A DNA stretch of 64,000 bases, from positions 2,915,001 through 2,979,000 of the forward strand of contig NZ_CP033367.1 in NCBI RefSeq assembly GCF_013170845.1, read 5' to 3'. This stretch comes from Mesorhizobium loti R88b. Its GTDB lineage: Bacteria > Pseudomonadota > Alphaproteobacteria > Rhizobiales > Rhizobiaceae. Position 1 is the first letter of the stretch. Each line of letters starts with the position of its first letter. A program made the translations under genes and the position numbers. Positions 1 through 9,115 of this stretch are shown one piece after another. Under the pieces are notes generated by a model. That model was not told where the DNA came from, did no database searches, and worked only from the letters and a program-made list of their open reading frames with translations.

Positions 1-35
1 GCCGCGGCACTGGGGCTGTGACCGCCCCTGGCGTC

Positions 36-64
36 CTCGTGCGCCGGCTCGGCGCCGGCACGAG
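36..64. repeat. GC-rich hairpin at the window edge
   Basis: The arms CTCGTGCGCCGGC and GCCGGCACGAG pair with a single bulged base around a short loop. The hairpin sits in about 120 bp where the LivM-like reading frame upstream of position 121 can no longer be followed. No T-run follows, so it is not a clear terminator. The function is unknown. Confidence 0.4.
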
Positions 65-120
65 AGCCCCGGGCCAATCGAGGGTATAGGGCGGGCACGG
101 TGAGACGAGTTACGACCGTC

Positions 121-614
121 GCGGCGCCCGCCGGCACCTTCGACACGCTGTTGCCGCACTATCTGGTCGGGCTCGGCCTGATGGTGGCACGGCGCTCGCC
201 ATCCATTTGCTGATGCGCTCGCGTTACGGGCTGGCGTTGATCGCGGTGCGCGACGACGAGATGGCAGCGTCGGCCAACGGCATCGATGTGTTCAGAGTCA
301 AGATATCAGCCTTCGCCGGCAGCGCCTTCATCGCCGGCAGCCTCTACACCTACTACATCTTCCATGTCGGCCCGGACTCGGTCTTCGACCTCGACTGGAT
401 GCTGCTGCCGCTGATGATGACCGTGGTCGGCGGCACCGGCACGCTGCTCGGGCCGATCCTGGGGGCGTTCGTGATGTATGCGGTGTTCGACCTGGCGCGC
501 ATCGTGGTGCCCGACTACCACCCGGTGATTTCAGGGCTGACGATTATCCTGGCGATGCTGTTTCTGCCGAACGGGCTGATGCGGAGTTTTGGGGGTGGGG
601 TGCGGGTGGTGTGA
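121..614 (+). pseudogene. LivM-type branched-chain amino acid ABC permease, frameshifted remnant
   Basis: The last 135 codons (from about 207) encode the C-terminal half of a LivM-like inner-membrane permease. They include the family hallmark around LIAVRDDEMAASANGID, where this loop contacts the ATPase, and hydrophobic segments ending in MLFLPNGLMRSFGG. Upstream, positions 121-186 read in another frame as AAPAGTFDTLLPHYLVGLGLM. Adding one base near 187 would join the frames as MVGTALAIHLLMRSRYG, so a single-base deletion separates them. Before 121 the frame meets stops and no family similarity is visible. This is either a decaying gene or, less likely, a sequencing error next to a true breakpoint. 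The last 60 bases are duplicated at 6449-6508. Confidence 0.75.
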
Positions 615-768
615 GGGGGAGCGCAGAGTCCATAATTTGTGCGCTGCCCAATCGCTCAGAAGGAGTGAGCAGGCACTAATCATTTGCGGCTTGCCGACAA
701 TGTGCTGCTAGCCCCGAATGCTTACTCCAGATACAGTGCAAAAAGTTTGAATCCTGAAGCGAGTTGCC

Positions 769-2214
769 GTGCCCAAGAACGATAATCTTCCTGTTGTCGA
801 GCCCAATCAGCCCCAGCCTGAGCAACCCGCCAAGGTCGAGACCAAAAAAGCCGCCAAAGAGCCGAAACTCGAACAAGCGGTGCCCGTAAAAGACGCGGGG
901 ATTGATATGTTTCTTTTAGAGAAATTGTTTCCGGATGCCCGTGATGTTTTTCGCTCGAGCTCATTGCCAGACCCCAACACCGATTGTCTTGTGGCGCTCG
1001 ATACCAATGCCCTCCTGCTTCCTTATTCAGTGGGAAAGGACGACCTTAAGAGCCTTGGAGACGTGTATTCAAAGATCGCCGGCGAAAGTAGACTTTTTCT
1101 ACCCGAGCGGGTCGCAAGGGAGTTTATTAAACACCGGGACCGCAAGCTTGCCGAAATGGTTCAGGCCATCGGGGATGTAAAGTCGAGAATCAATATCGGT
1201 CAAGCTCGGATATCACCACTCTTAGAGGGACTTGATGCACACGACAGCTTGGCGAAAGCGAGCGAGGATTTGGCTGCCGCAAGGAAGGCATACGTGGCGG
1301 CTCTCGAAGGCTTATCGTCCCAGATAAGATCGTGGCGTGGGAACGATCCAGTGACTTCGCTTTATGCAAGTCTATTTGGAACGGACCAGCTGATCGGCCC
1401 CGTCGGGTCGCAGGCTGCGCTTGAGGCCGAATTGGCTTACCGCTTTCGGAATAAGGTGCCCCCAGGTTACAAAGACGGCGGGAAACCAGATGGAGGCATT
1501 GGAGACTTTGCTATTTGGAAGGCGTTGCTCAATCTCGGCCAGACAAAGAAGAAGGATCTGATCTTTGTGACAGGCGAAGAGAAGGCAGATTGGTTTATCA
1601 GGATGGGCGGCGAATCGGTTTATCCTCGTCCGGAACTCGTCGATGAGTATCGTCGAGCATCAGGTGGGTGCACCATCCGGCTCTCTAGCCTACACGATCT
1701 TCTCCGAGAAATGGCCGCTCCAGATGATCTAGTGGCTGAGGTAAAAGCGGCAGAAATTAGCGCGAATACGGCCGTTCTGCAGGCATCTGCCTCGTCTCCG
1801 GTAGGCGCTTTTGCTAGCTCCTCCCATACCTCTCTTCCGGTTCAAAAACTGACCTTCGATTATTCGACAAACGACGGTAAGATTACGATCAATTTTCTTG
1901 GAAAGAGCTTCGATCTGTCATTCTCGAAAGCTAGCGACGTAAACATCCATTTGTATCGCTCTGGCACTACAAAACGGATTGCGCGCGTTAAGGAGATGGT
2001 TGTTAACTTACCAACGTTCATCGATGCACAGGAGACATCGTCACGAGTTTACACGGTCCAGCTAGGAGAGGGATTTCTCGTTGAGAATAATACAGGCGAT
2101 GTGCTCGCTGGCCGGATCATCGCAATCCAAGACGATAGTCGCGGTGCGGACCGCGACGAGGTCACGTTTTGTTATTCGGTATTTGAGCGCGGAGAGCGTA
2201 TCCTCGTACCGTGA
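769..2214 (+). CDS. PIN-like domain protein with C-terminal beta-rich domain (putative RNase effector)
   Basis: A 481-residue protein. Residues 1-45 are a Pro/Lys/Glu-rich, probably disordered leader. Residues 70-280 match a PIN-like nuclease fold: VALDTNALLLPY carries the first metal-binding Asp (D78), LPERVAREF supplies Glu113/Glu118, GIGDFAIW gives Asp246, and LIFVTGEEKADW is the terminal strand typical of the 'PIN like' family (VTxxxKxDW). Residues 355-481 form a Gly/Ser/Thr-rich beta region I do not recognise. PIN domains are metal-dependent RNases, often toxins or defence effectors, and no small antitoxin gene adjoins it. The start is GTG with only a weak GAAGCGAG ribosome site, and ATG at 907 is an alternative. 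Its A/T-richer codons differ from nearby chromosomal genes. It faces the caspase gene at 2725-6213. The PIN assignment is fairly secure; the biological role is inference. Confidence 0.75.
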   Translation: MPKNDNLPVVEPNQPQPEQPAKVETKKAAKEPKLEQAVPVKDAGIDMFLLEKLFPDARDVFRSSSLPDPNTDCLVALDTNALLLPYSVGKDDLKSLGDVYSKIAGESRLFLPERVAREFIKHRDRKLAEMVQAIGDVKSRINIGQARISPLLEGLDAHDSLAKASEDLAAARKAYVAALEGLSSQIRSWRGNDPVTSLYASLFGTDQLIGPVGSQAALEAELAYRFRNKVPPGYKDGGKPDGGIGDFAIWKALLNLGQTKKKDLIFVTGEEKADWFIRMGGESVYPRPELVDEYRRASGGCTIRLSSLHDLLREMAAPDDLVAEVKAAEISANTAVLQASASSPVGAFASSSHTSLPVQKLTFDYSTNDGKITINFLGKSFDLSFSKASDVNIHLYRSGTTKRIARVKEMVVNLPTFIDAQETSSRVYTVQLGEGFLVENNTGDVLAGRIIAIQDDSRGADRDEVTFCYSVFERGERILVP

Positions 2215-2334
2215 AGGTAGAATGGGTTTCTTTCCGGAATTGCGTCGTCTGCTCGGTCGCCGGCTGCTCTCTGTTGGCCGGCGGCATTCATGCGTAGGGT
2301 ACCGCCGCCGGTCAAGAGTTTAGCGCCGCCTAGT

Positions 2335-2546
2335 CTACCCCCGCTTCTCAATCACGGCGTACAGCACATTGCGGTTCTCGCCGAAATACACCTGCGCTTC
2401 GACCGCGTTGAGGTCGACGCTGGCGTTGATGATGTTCCACATGTCGACTTCCGTGCGCAGCAGCAGCAGCACCCAGTCCATGAAGGTTTCGTGGTAGCCG
2501 GCATCGGGCGTGCCATCTGCGTAGTTGGCAAACAGGAATATGCCGT
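2335..2546 (-). pseudogene. Displaced 3' end of the methyltransferase gene at 15662-16696
   Basis: This stretch is a near copy of positions 15662-15875. On the minus strand it encodes the last ~70 residues of that methyltransferase in frame, including FMDWVLL, EVDMWNIINASVD and YFGENRNVLYA, and ends at an equivalent stop codon. It carries one extra Leu codon (an additional CAG unit in a CAGCAG run) and scattered substitutions. No start codon or upstream portion of the gene is present. The rest of the 2215-2724 gap between the PIN and caspase genes holds nothing I can assign. This looks like a gene tail left at an insertion junction. Confidence 0.9.
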
Positions 2547-2724
2547 TTTCCTCGTCATCTCATTGATGTATTGGCGCTGCTTACATATTGGCGCAGGGCA
2601 GCATTCCTGCGCCATAAGTCGCGTCAGCCGCCAGGGGTTGGTTGTGACGAAGACCTTCCACCGCAGCAGGACGCGACCGTAGCCAAACTTGAGGACTTTC
2701 TCCCAGCACAAAACCGCTGGCGAT

Positions 2725-5700
2725 TTAAAACAGATCAAAATCGCCGAAGATCTCGTTGCGGGACAACCAAGGGATCTGGCGGCCATTGGTTTGTTCGGCG
2801 ACCCGGGATTTCAGTGCGCCGTAGAGTTCGTTGACGCTTATTCTCCCATTGCCGTCGCTGTCGGTCTGGCGACGTTGGTCGGTCAAAGCGTGCTGGAATG
2901 CCACCGAAAAACGGCCGCCGCCGATCGAAGCGGCCTCCTCGCTGAATTGCCGGCCCTTGGAGGCCGATATGATGACGACGCCCGCGCCAGATCGGGTGGT
3001 GAGCAAATTCACGGCATCGTCGTTAGACGCAACATTGATCTGACCAGAGGCGCCTGCGTGGCACACATCGAGCAGAACCACCACGCGGGCCTGGGCTTTC
3101 GCGACGCGGGACGCTATCTCGTCGAAATCGAGCGTGGTTTCTTCGATCGCTTTCGTTGTCGTCGAAGACAGTGCGAGCCTGAGGCGACCGTGGGAATCGA
3201 GCAGACCGTGGCCCGCGAAGGCCAGCACTATGGTGTCGCCGGGTTGCGCGCGTGCAACGATATCGTCCAGCTTGGCCTTGATGGTGTCGGCGGATGCGGC
3301 CTGGTCGAGGAGTGTTTCGATTTTGACACCGCTGTAATGAGCGCCCGCATGCACGGTGGATGCCACGCGCTTCGCATCCGAGACCGCGTATTTGAGGTCA
3401 CTTCCAGGTATCAAGGGGTACTTGTCGATGCCAACGGCAAGCGCGAACAGCCGCCCTTTGCTTTTCCGGTCACGGGTGCCAAGACTGAATTCGATCGGAG
3501 CGCTTGCCAAGCCAGCCATATCGATCGCCGTCACGCTTGCAATACCGCTGTCGCCCAGCTCACCGGGCGAGAGCGAGACATGCGCTTGCTTGCCATTGAG
3601 CGGGACGTTTTTGACCACCCGACCATCCGCGAGCACATGCAGCGAGCGCAAGCCCGTCAAACTCAAGGCATCCAGCCGGGCAATCTTCTTTCCGTCAGCT
3701 TCGTCGAAGGAAACCTGGAGCGATGGCGGGGTCAGCGGCGCAGGCGGCGGGCCAAGGTTCCTGCCCTGGATAACCGCGTTGGCGAGACCGGGGAAACGAA
3801 GCTGGCTGGCAAACTGCGAAAGCAATTGCCGTCCCTGTAGCCCTGGAATCTTCAATTCCACATAGGCGCTTGCATCCGCAGACCCGTCAAAACGTCCGCT
3901 GCCGTCCGTCACAACGAGTTCACCATCGGTCAGAATTCCGCTGAGCATGCGTATTGCGTTCGCGCAGGAGTACACTTCGACGGCGCCCCCCTTGTCGATC
4001 TGTGCCATGTTGCGCGCGCCTTCCATCAGCGCCAGGCGCTCGATCGCGGCTTGATTGTAAGGCTTTGCAATGACGCAGACGGGCTTCCAGGTTTTGAGAT
4101 CGAAGGCGATCAGCCTGACCACTGGACGCGTTACCAGCAAAAGATAACGGCTCTCGACAATCGAGACGAAACTCGACCTGTCGAAGGCCGCCTGAAGGCC
4201 GGTGCGCAAATCGCCGCGCTGAATGAGGCCTGAGACGCCGCTCTCTTCATCCGAAATATCGGCTTCGACCGATTTGTCAGCCAGCAGATCGGCCATCCGC
4301 ACGCTGCCGCCGTCTTCACCGAGCAAGGTGAAACTGAAGGAATGGCTGAGCCTGCCGGAATAGACAGTCTGGGTCAGCCAGTATCTCCTGCCACCCGCCA
4401 CCCAGCGCCATGTGTTGCGGCCGGGAAGGTTCATATCGATCAATATCGGCCCGTCCTCTCCCGCGCTTTTGTCGGGCTGCGGAAAGGGCTCGGTGTTGTA
4501 TCGAAGCGGTTGGTCGGCCGGCCATTTGCCGAACTTGACGGCTTTGGGATCGTAGAATTTCGAGACTTCCCTGGCGATGTCGTTCAGTGCCTTGGTTTGC
4601 GTTCCAGACCGCAGTGCGGGAATCTCCATTCCAGAGTCGAGCCCCAGACCGATATCCGCACCCACCACCGGTGTTGAGGTCGCAGCAATGGGAACCGCGC
4701 TGCGCACATGGAAATCTCCCGCTGACACGGCAACATCCTGACCTGCACCGATCTCCTTGGTCGTCTGCGTTGGTTCCGCGGAGAATTCGATCGGGGGTTT
4801 GGGCTCGTCGTCTGCTCCGCTGGGATCCTCGGGAGCGTCATCTGCTGCTGCTTCCGCTGCTCTCATGCGACGATAGGATTCGCTGCTGTAATAATCGAAG
4901 CTGCGCCTGATCGTTTCATGCGCGTTCCAGCCGGCCACAGACGGCTCCCGAACTTCGAACGAAGAGGCAAGCGTTGCATCGAGTTCGGTTCTGGTGGTGG
5001 TCTTGATCATCGCGTTGCCGCGACAGAGATCGATGACCAGCCCATCCACCACATCGCCGGGCTCCTGATAGTCGTGCGCGCCAAGGCTCCAGCCGACGAA
5101 TGCCATGACGCCGCCCTCTAACGACAGATCGAAGCGCCAGGCCTCACTTCCGGCCGTAAAGGACAGCCCGAGCGCGCCGGGATCGATGTCTTCGGATGTG
5201 GTGTCAATCCCGCCGTCCAAAGGGTCGTTTGGCAATGGGCTGTCATCCTGCCGATAGCTCGTAAGCAGCGCCACTCTAGGCGCGGAGTCGATGCTCTCGC
5301 GCGCGCCATGCAGCGTGCGAATAATTTGCATGTCAGCTCCCCATTCCTGGTCAAGGTAGAGGAAACTGTCGGCGTGACTCCAGTACATGGCCACGCTCTG
5401 AAAGCGCCCGATCCTGCGCTCTGCCACCAGATCGAACACGTCGCTGATCTGTGCCTCATCGGTGACGACGGTCAGGAAGCGGCCTGTTGGCGAAAAGGTG
5501 GGCTCGTGACCGGTCGTCTGCAGCACAACTTCGCCGGTAGAGAGGTTACGAACTTCGACAAATCCCTGAAACACGGTTGCTCGAAACGGTCCCGCGCTGG
5601 GCGTGATTTCCTGATCCGGCCCTGTGCGGGTGAATTGGTTGCTGGCGACGAGCTGCGGTGGTCCAGGCAGGACCTCGATCGCTCGTTTGCCTGACAGTTC

Positions 5701-6213
5701 CGAAACACGCTCGCCGCAGCTGTCAGCCTGCACGATGGCCCACTCAACGCTCATTTCGCCCGCGCGATAGGGGATGATCCCGACCTCGCCGGCGGTTTTT
5801 GAGAACCGGGTGTGGAGCGGCACGATCACCCTTGTGCGACCCTGTCCAAACTTCATGCGGTAGGGTCCCTGCGCGCCGGCCGCAAGCCCGAAAAAGCCAG
5901 TGCCTTCGAACCGGACGGCCTCAGGCGTCAGGATGACAAGATAGGCAGGAACCTCGAATGCCGCGGTGCCGCGAAGGGCAGAACCATTCAGCTTCCAATC
6001 AAACGCAATTGGTTTGCCAACCACCGATTTGTCGGACCAAGGCGTCGCGTCAAGACTTCCAGGAAATGTCGGCCAGCCGACGGTACAGTCACGGCTTTCG
6101 GCGTTGGCCTCGGCACCTGCGGTCTGGGTTGTCGAGGTGATCAGGAGGACTATGAGAACGATCGTCGCGGACCACTGAGCCACAAGCTGCAAAGACCGCG
6201 AAAGCGCGCGCAT
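2725..6213 (-). CDS. Secreted caspase-like (C14) peptidase with long N-terminal region
   Basis: A 1162-residue protein. Residues 1-34 are a signal peptide (hydrophobic VLIVLLITSTTQTAGAEA), so it is probably exported. Residues 35 to ~900 are beta-rich with WD/beta-propeller-like stretches (for example FSPTGRFLTVVTDEAQISDVFD and a later LIAFDLKTWKPV) plus a Pro/Asp/Glu-rich linker near 455-480. From ~920 to the end lies a caspase-fold peptidase: ALAVGIDKYP, FAGHG with catalytic His1002, and LLDVCHAG with catalytic Cys1051. An EF-hand-like loop DSDGNGRISVNEL follows at ~1118-1130, suggesting Ca2+ dependence. Such orthocaspases/metacaspases cleave after basic residues; some bacterial relatives act in signalling or defence. 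Both catalytic residues are present. It is convergent with the PIN gene and lies between the methyltransferase tail and the livM tail. Confidence 0.85.
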   Translation of the reverse strand: MRALSRSLQLVAQWSATIVLIVLLITSTTQTAGAEANAESRDCTVGWPTFPGSLDATPWSDKSVVGKPIAFDWKLNGSALRGTAAFEVPAYLVILTPEAVRFEGTGFFGLAAGAQGPYRMKFGQGRTRVIVPLHTRFSKTAGEVGIIPYRAGEMSVEWAIVQADSCGERVSELSGKRAIEVLPGPPQLVASNQFTRTGPDQEITPSAGPFRATVFQGFVEVRNLSTGEVVLQTTGHEPTFSPTGRFLTVVTDEAQISDVFDLVAERRIGRFQSVAMYWSHADSFLYLDQEWGADMQIIRTLHGARESIDSAPRVALLTSYRQDDSPLPNDPLDGGIDTTSEDIDPGALGLSFTAGSEAWRFDLSLEGGVMAFVGWSLGAHDYQEPGDVVDGLVIDLCRGNAMIKTTTRTELDATLASSFEVREPSVAGWNAHETIRRSFDYYSSESYRRMRAAEAAADDAPEDPSGADDEPKPPIEFSAEPTQTTKEIGAGQDVAVSAGDFHVRSAVPIAATSTPVVGADIGLGLDSGMEIPALRSGTQTKALNDIAREVSKFYDPKAVKFGKWPADQPLRYNTEPFPQPDKSAGEDGPILIDMNLPGRNTWRWVAGGRRYWLTQTVYSGRLSHSFSFTLLGEDGGSVRMADLLADKSVEADISDEESGVSGLIQRGDLRTGLQAAFDRSSFVSIVESRYLLLVTRPVVRLIAFDLKTWKPVCVIAKPYNQAAIERLALMEGARNMAQIDKGGAVEVYSCANAIRMLSGILTDGELVVTDGSGRFDGSADASAYVELKIPGLQGRQLLSQFASQLRFPGLANAVIQGRNLGPPPAPLTPPSLQVSFDEADGKKIARLDALSLTGLRSLHVLADGRVVKNVPLNGKQAHVSLSPGELGDSGIASVTAIDMAGLASAPIEFSLGTRDRKSKGRLFALAVGIDKYPLIPGSDLKYAVSDAKRVASTVHAGAHYSGVKIETLLDQAASADTIKAKLDDIVARAQPGDTIVLAFAGHGLLDSHGRLRLALSSTTTKAIEETTLDFDEIASRVAKAQARVVVLLDVCHAGASGQINVASNDDAVNLLTTRSGAGVVIISASKGRQFSEEAASIGGGRFSVAFQHALTDQRRQTDSDGNGRISVNELYGALKSRVAEQTNGRQIPWLSRNEIFGDFDLF

Positions 6214-6344
6214 TGAAATCTCCCCCAGTCAATCAATGCACGGACGCTGATCTCTTAACAACAGGACATATGAGCGAATCGTGAAATGGCCCGATGTGCG
6301 GACCCGGTTTGCAAAGTTGGACCTGTCGGAGCTGCCTGGAGATC

Positions 6345-6416
6345 GAGCGCTCAAGCGCTTGGAATGGTAACGGTTTGCCCTCAAACCGAGAAACGCCTTG
6401 AAGCGTTCATGAACGC
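6345..6416. repeat. Cluster of short palindromes
   Basis: Four self-complementary units lie in 72 bp: GAGCGCTC (6345-6352), AAGCGCTT (6353-6360), a hairpin CGGTTTG-CCCT-CAAACCG (6371-6388), and the perfect 14-mer GCGTTCATGAACGC (6403-6416). They lie upstream of the caspase start and just before the displaced livM tail. They could be operators for the caspase gene, a transcription barrier, or a recombination-site remnant. The remaining 6214-6703 sequence shows no gene apart from the livM tail. Confidence 0.5.
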
Positions 6417-6448
6417 GCACGATTCGCCCAAGGCCCAATAGCCCTTCG

Positions 6449-6508
6449 ATGCTGTTTTGGCCGAAGGGGCTGATGCGGAATTTTGGGGGGAGGGTGCGGG
6501 TGGTTTGA
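6449..6508 (+). pseudogene. Displaced 3' tail of the livM-like gene
   Basis: Sixty bases here match 555-614 closely and in the same orientation. They translate as MLFWPKGLMRNFGGRVRVV then stop, against MLFLPNGLMRSFGGGVRVV then stop at the livM remnant. The frame and stop are preserved, but no upstream livM sequence is present. The pair bounds the PIN-caspase segment as direct repeats about 5.9 kb apart. Confidence 0.85.
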
Positions 6509-6703
6509 GTTGGAGAGGCGCGGGGGCTAAGATCAATGGGTTGCTGAGGTGAGGAAAGGCGACTTTAGGTGGCGAGGCCGGCAAAGCAGCCGTGTCGCTT
6601 ACAATAGCCTCGCCCATGACAGCCATCCAACTGGAAGCCTTTACCGCAACTGGCGGGGAGTCTATCACCGAGACAGCGATTGGGTCTCAATGGAATTCCA
6701 AGG

Positions 6704-7915
6704 GTGAAAAGACGACGCCTCCTGTTTGTCGGCGGAAGCGGGGATCCAGGCGGTCTTCATGTTCATACGGCCGACGTGGCCTACACCGCTGCGTCGCTTG
6801 GGTTCCCTGTCAAGATCATCTCCGTCAACAGAGATTATTTTTCCGATCTGCTGCCTCGCGAACTGATCGATGTGGAGCATATCGAAGGCCTTTCTTACAT
6901 AAAACTTGTCCTCAAGCCGCGAAGGTTTCGGATTTCGAGATTGCTCCTGTGGGGGGCTGTGCTGATCAAGCACCCCGGCCACGATATCATCTTCTGCCGG
7001 GGGGCTTTCGCGGAGACACCGATCACCGAATTGCTCATGGCCAAGGCCGCGGGCCGGCGAATTTACACGATCGAACATTCGCCATTGGAGTTTGCGTGGC
7101 GGGCCATGTTTTCAAAGCGCAGATATGGCGCCGTGATGAATGCCTGCGTCCAACGGACCATCGTCGTGTCGAGCCAATTGTCCGAGATTGCAACGCGGAC
7201 GTTTGGCATGGCTGCCGAGAAGCTACGTGTCTGTCTCAATTGGGTAGATCCAATCTTCGTGCCACCGACTGTCGCCCAAAGACGTCTGGCACGCGAAAGG
7301 CTTGGACTGTCAGACGATGTTCAGGCAATCGGATATCTCGGCCGGCTCGGACCGGAAAAGAACATCGATGTCTTGATCGACGCTTTCGCAGCTGTCCGCC
7401 AGCGGCCGGACGCATCTAACACAGTCCTGATCATTGCAGGCGACGGCTGGTTCCGCGCCGAAGTGGAAAGGAAGGTGCTGTCATCGCAAGCTGCTGACCA
7501 TATTCGACTTGTCGGCTGGCAAGGCGATCCGCGGGAGATTTACCACGCACTCGACGTCTTCGTCCTGGCCAGCCCGATTGAGGGCTTTCCCCTCAGCTTG
7601 ATGGAGGCGATGGCGACGGGGCTGCCCTGCATTACTCACCCCATGGCAAGTACGGTGGAACTGATCCAAGACGGCAGCAACGGCTTCGTGTCCGATATAT
7701 CGGCGGCGAGACTGTTGAGCGACAGGCTGATGGAATTTCTGGGTGCGGACGCAGCGACAACAAGCCGTCTTGGTCAAGCCGCGGCCCAGACCATTGCGAC
7801 AAGATTCTCGCGTAATGTCCGCCTGAAGGCGGTCCTCGAAGCCCTCGACATTCCGCTGGATGGTTCGGACCTGCCGCTACCATTTCCACGTGTTCTCACC
7901 TATCGGGGCTCTTAG
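6704..7915 (+). CDS. Glycosyltransferase family 4 (GT-B), polysaccharide biosynthesis
   Basis: About 403 residues, cytoplasmic or membrane-associated, expected to add a sugar from an NDP-sugar to a surface polysaccharide or lipid carrier. The N-terminal half begins with a Rossmann-type strand RLLFVGGSGDPGGLHVHT. The C-terminal half has IGYLGRLGPEKNIDVLIDAF and the retaining GT4 donor-site E-x7-E signature SPIEGFPLSLMEAMATGLP. I prefer the GTG at 6704 because family homology starts there; an in-frame TTG at 6680 adds eight residues, and neither has a good ribosome site. The stop overlaps the end of the convergent glycosyltransferase gene by 4 bp. The acceptor and donor cannot be told from sequence. 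Confidence 0.85.
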   Translation: MKRRRLLFVGGSGDPGGLHVHTADVAYTAASLGFPVKIISVNRDYFSDLLPRELIDVEHIEGLSYIKLVLKPRRFRISRLLLWGAVLIKHPGHDIIFCRGAFAETPITELLMAKAAGRRIYTIEHSPLEFAWRAMFSKRRYGAVMNACVQRTIVVSSQLSEIATRTFGMAAEKLRVCLNWVDPIFVPPTVAQRRLARERLGLSDDVQAIGYLGRLGPEKNIDVLIDAFAAVRQRPDASNTVLIIAGDGWFRAEVERKVLSSQAADHIRLVGWQGDPREIYHALDVFVLASPIEGFPLSLMEAMATGLPCITHPMASTVELIQDGSNGFVSDISAARLLSDRLMEFLGADAATTSRLGQAAAQTIATRFSRNVRLKAVLEALDIPLDGSDLPLPFPRVLTYRGS

Positions 7916-8907
7916 CTGGCACCGACGCGCCGCATGATCGCGCGGCGCAATCCGGCCGTCCAATGTTTGAGCCAGACAGTTCTCCGACCTGTTCGCCATG
8001 CTGCCCTGGCGCAGTTCTTGTGAAAGTAATCAAGACGGTCGTCCATCAGGGAGTTCAGCGCTGGAGAAAGCTTGTACCGTTCCCGGATCCGCTGCATGAG
8101 CGCGAGCTGGTGCTCCCAATCCGTGTATTCGTCATGGCGTCGCGACTGTGCATGCGCCTGGTAGCGCTCTCCTTCTGCCGCATCTCGTCCAGTGATGTCA
8201 TGGGTCGCCAGTAGTAGGTCAATAAAGATGAAGCGTCCGCGCTCGTTGAGACGCAGCCACAGGTCAATATCCTCGGTACGCGCAAGGCTTTCATCGAAGC
8301 CGCCGACGGCCAATATCGCGTCTCGTCGCGCGAGTACGGAGGACGTGTGGATCCAAAGGAATCCGGCGACGGTCGTGGCGAACACGATATCGGAGCGGGC
8401 TAATAGCGAGCGATCCTGCTTCAATTCCCGGCAGGGCAACAGATCGACAGTTCGAGCGTAGGTCTCCCACCATGGCATCATGGTGCGATAGATCACGTCG
8501 CAGGCGGTCCTCGACGTGTTGGCCACCTGGTCGATCATGCGATAGTCGCTGCCAATCAGGATTGCGTCGGGTTCGGCGCCGGCCACCTCCATGAATTGCG
8601 CGAGCTTGTCCTCATCCCACAAATCATCGCTGTCCAGAAAGGCGATGTAACGCCCGCGCGCTTCGACGATCGCGGCGTTGCGCGCACCGGCGGGGCCGCC
8701 CCTGCCGGGATTTCGCAGGATACGAAGACGCGGCTCGGCCAGCGAAAGCGCCGAGATGGCAGCGAAGGTGTCGTCTGTACTCCCGTCGTCGACAACCAGC
8801 AGTTCCCAGTCGACGAACGTCTGGGCGATAACCGAGGCGATCGCCTTCCGCAGATAAGGCAAGCGGTTATAGGTCGGAATGATGACGGTACAGTCAGGCT
8901 CTGGCAT
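7912..8907 (-). CDS. Glycosyltransferase family 2 (GT-A)
   Basis: A 331-residue cytoplasmic inverting glycosyltransferase. The GT-A fold starts at residue ~5 with CTVIIPTYNRLPYLRKAI. The nucleotide-binding motif VVDDGSTDDT follows near 40-50, then the metal-binding DxD-type IAFLDSDDLW near 100, and an ARTEDIDLWLRL segment near 220 that carries the likely base region. The ATG at 8907 is chosen because the fold begins right after it and AAGGGCC precedes it; the frame runs open to 9108 but only with a TTG start and non-homologous sequence. It is transcribed towards the first GT-B gene and divergently from the second. It is probably part of exopolysaccharide or O-antigen assembly. Confidence 0.85.
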   Translation of the reverse strand: MPEPDCTVIIPTYNRLPYLRKAIASVIAQTFVDWELLVVDDGSTDDTFAAISALSLAEPRLRILRNPGRGGPAGARNAAIVEARGRYIAFLDSDDLWDEDKLAQFMEVAGAEPDAILIGSDYRMIDQVANTSRTACDVIYRTMMPWWETYARTVDLLPCRELKQDRSLLARSDIVFATTVAGFLWIHTSSVLARRDAILAVGGFDESLARTEDIDLWLRLNERGRFIFIDLLLATHDITGRDAAEGERYQAHAQSRRHDEYTDWEHQLALMQRIRERYKLSPALNSLMDDRLDYFHKNCARAAWRTGRRTVWLKHWTAGLRRAIMRRVGAS

Positions 8908-9115
8908 GAAGGCCCTTGTGTTTGGAAAGCAGGCGCCACGACGCGTGGCCATAGCGTCAGGAGAGACTGCAACCACGTTGGAAACACGAGATCGACCAAG
9001 CGCCATCTTTACGAGACAATCATATATCAGGATTGGCTGAATAACAGGTGTCAGCGTCGCCTTCACTCGGCAAAGAGCCTTAGAATTCCCTCTTCCCCAG
9101 CTGGGCAAAGTCGAC

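Noticed and set aside
2689..3840. Plus-strand open frame of 383 codons across the caspase peptidase end
   Set aside because: Overlaps the conserved catalytic region of the protease and shows no family pattern.
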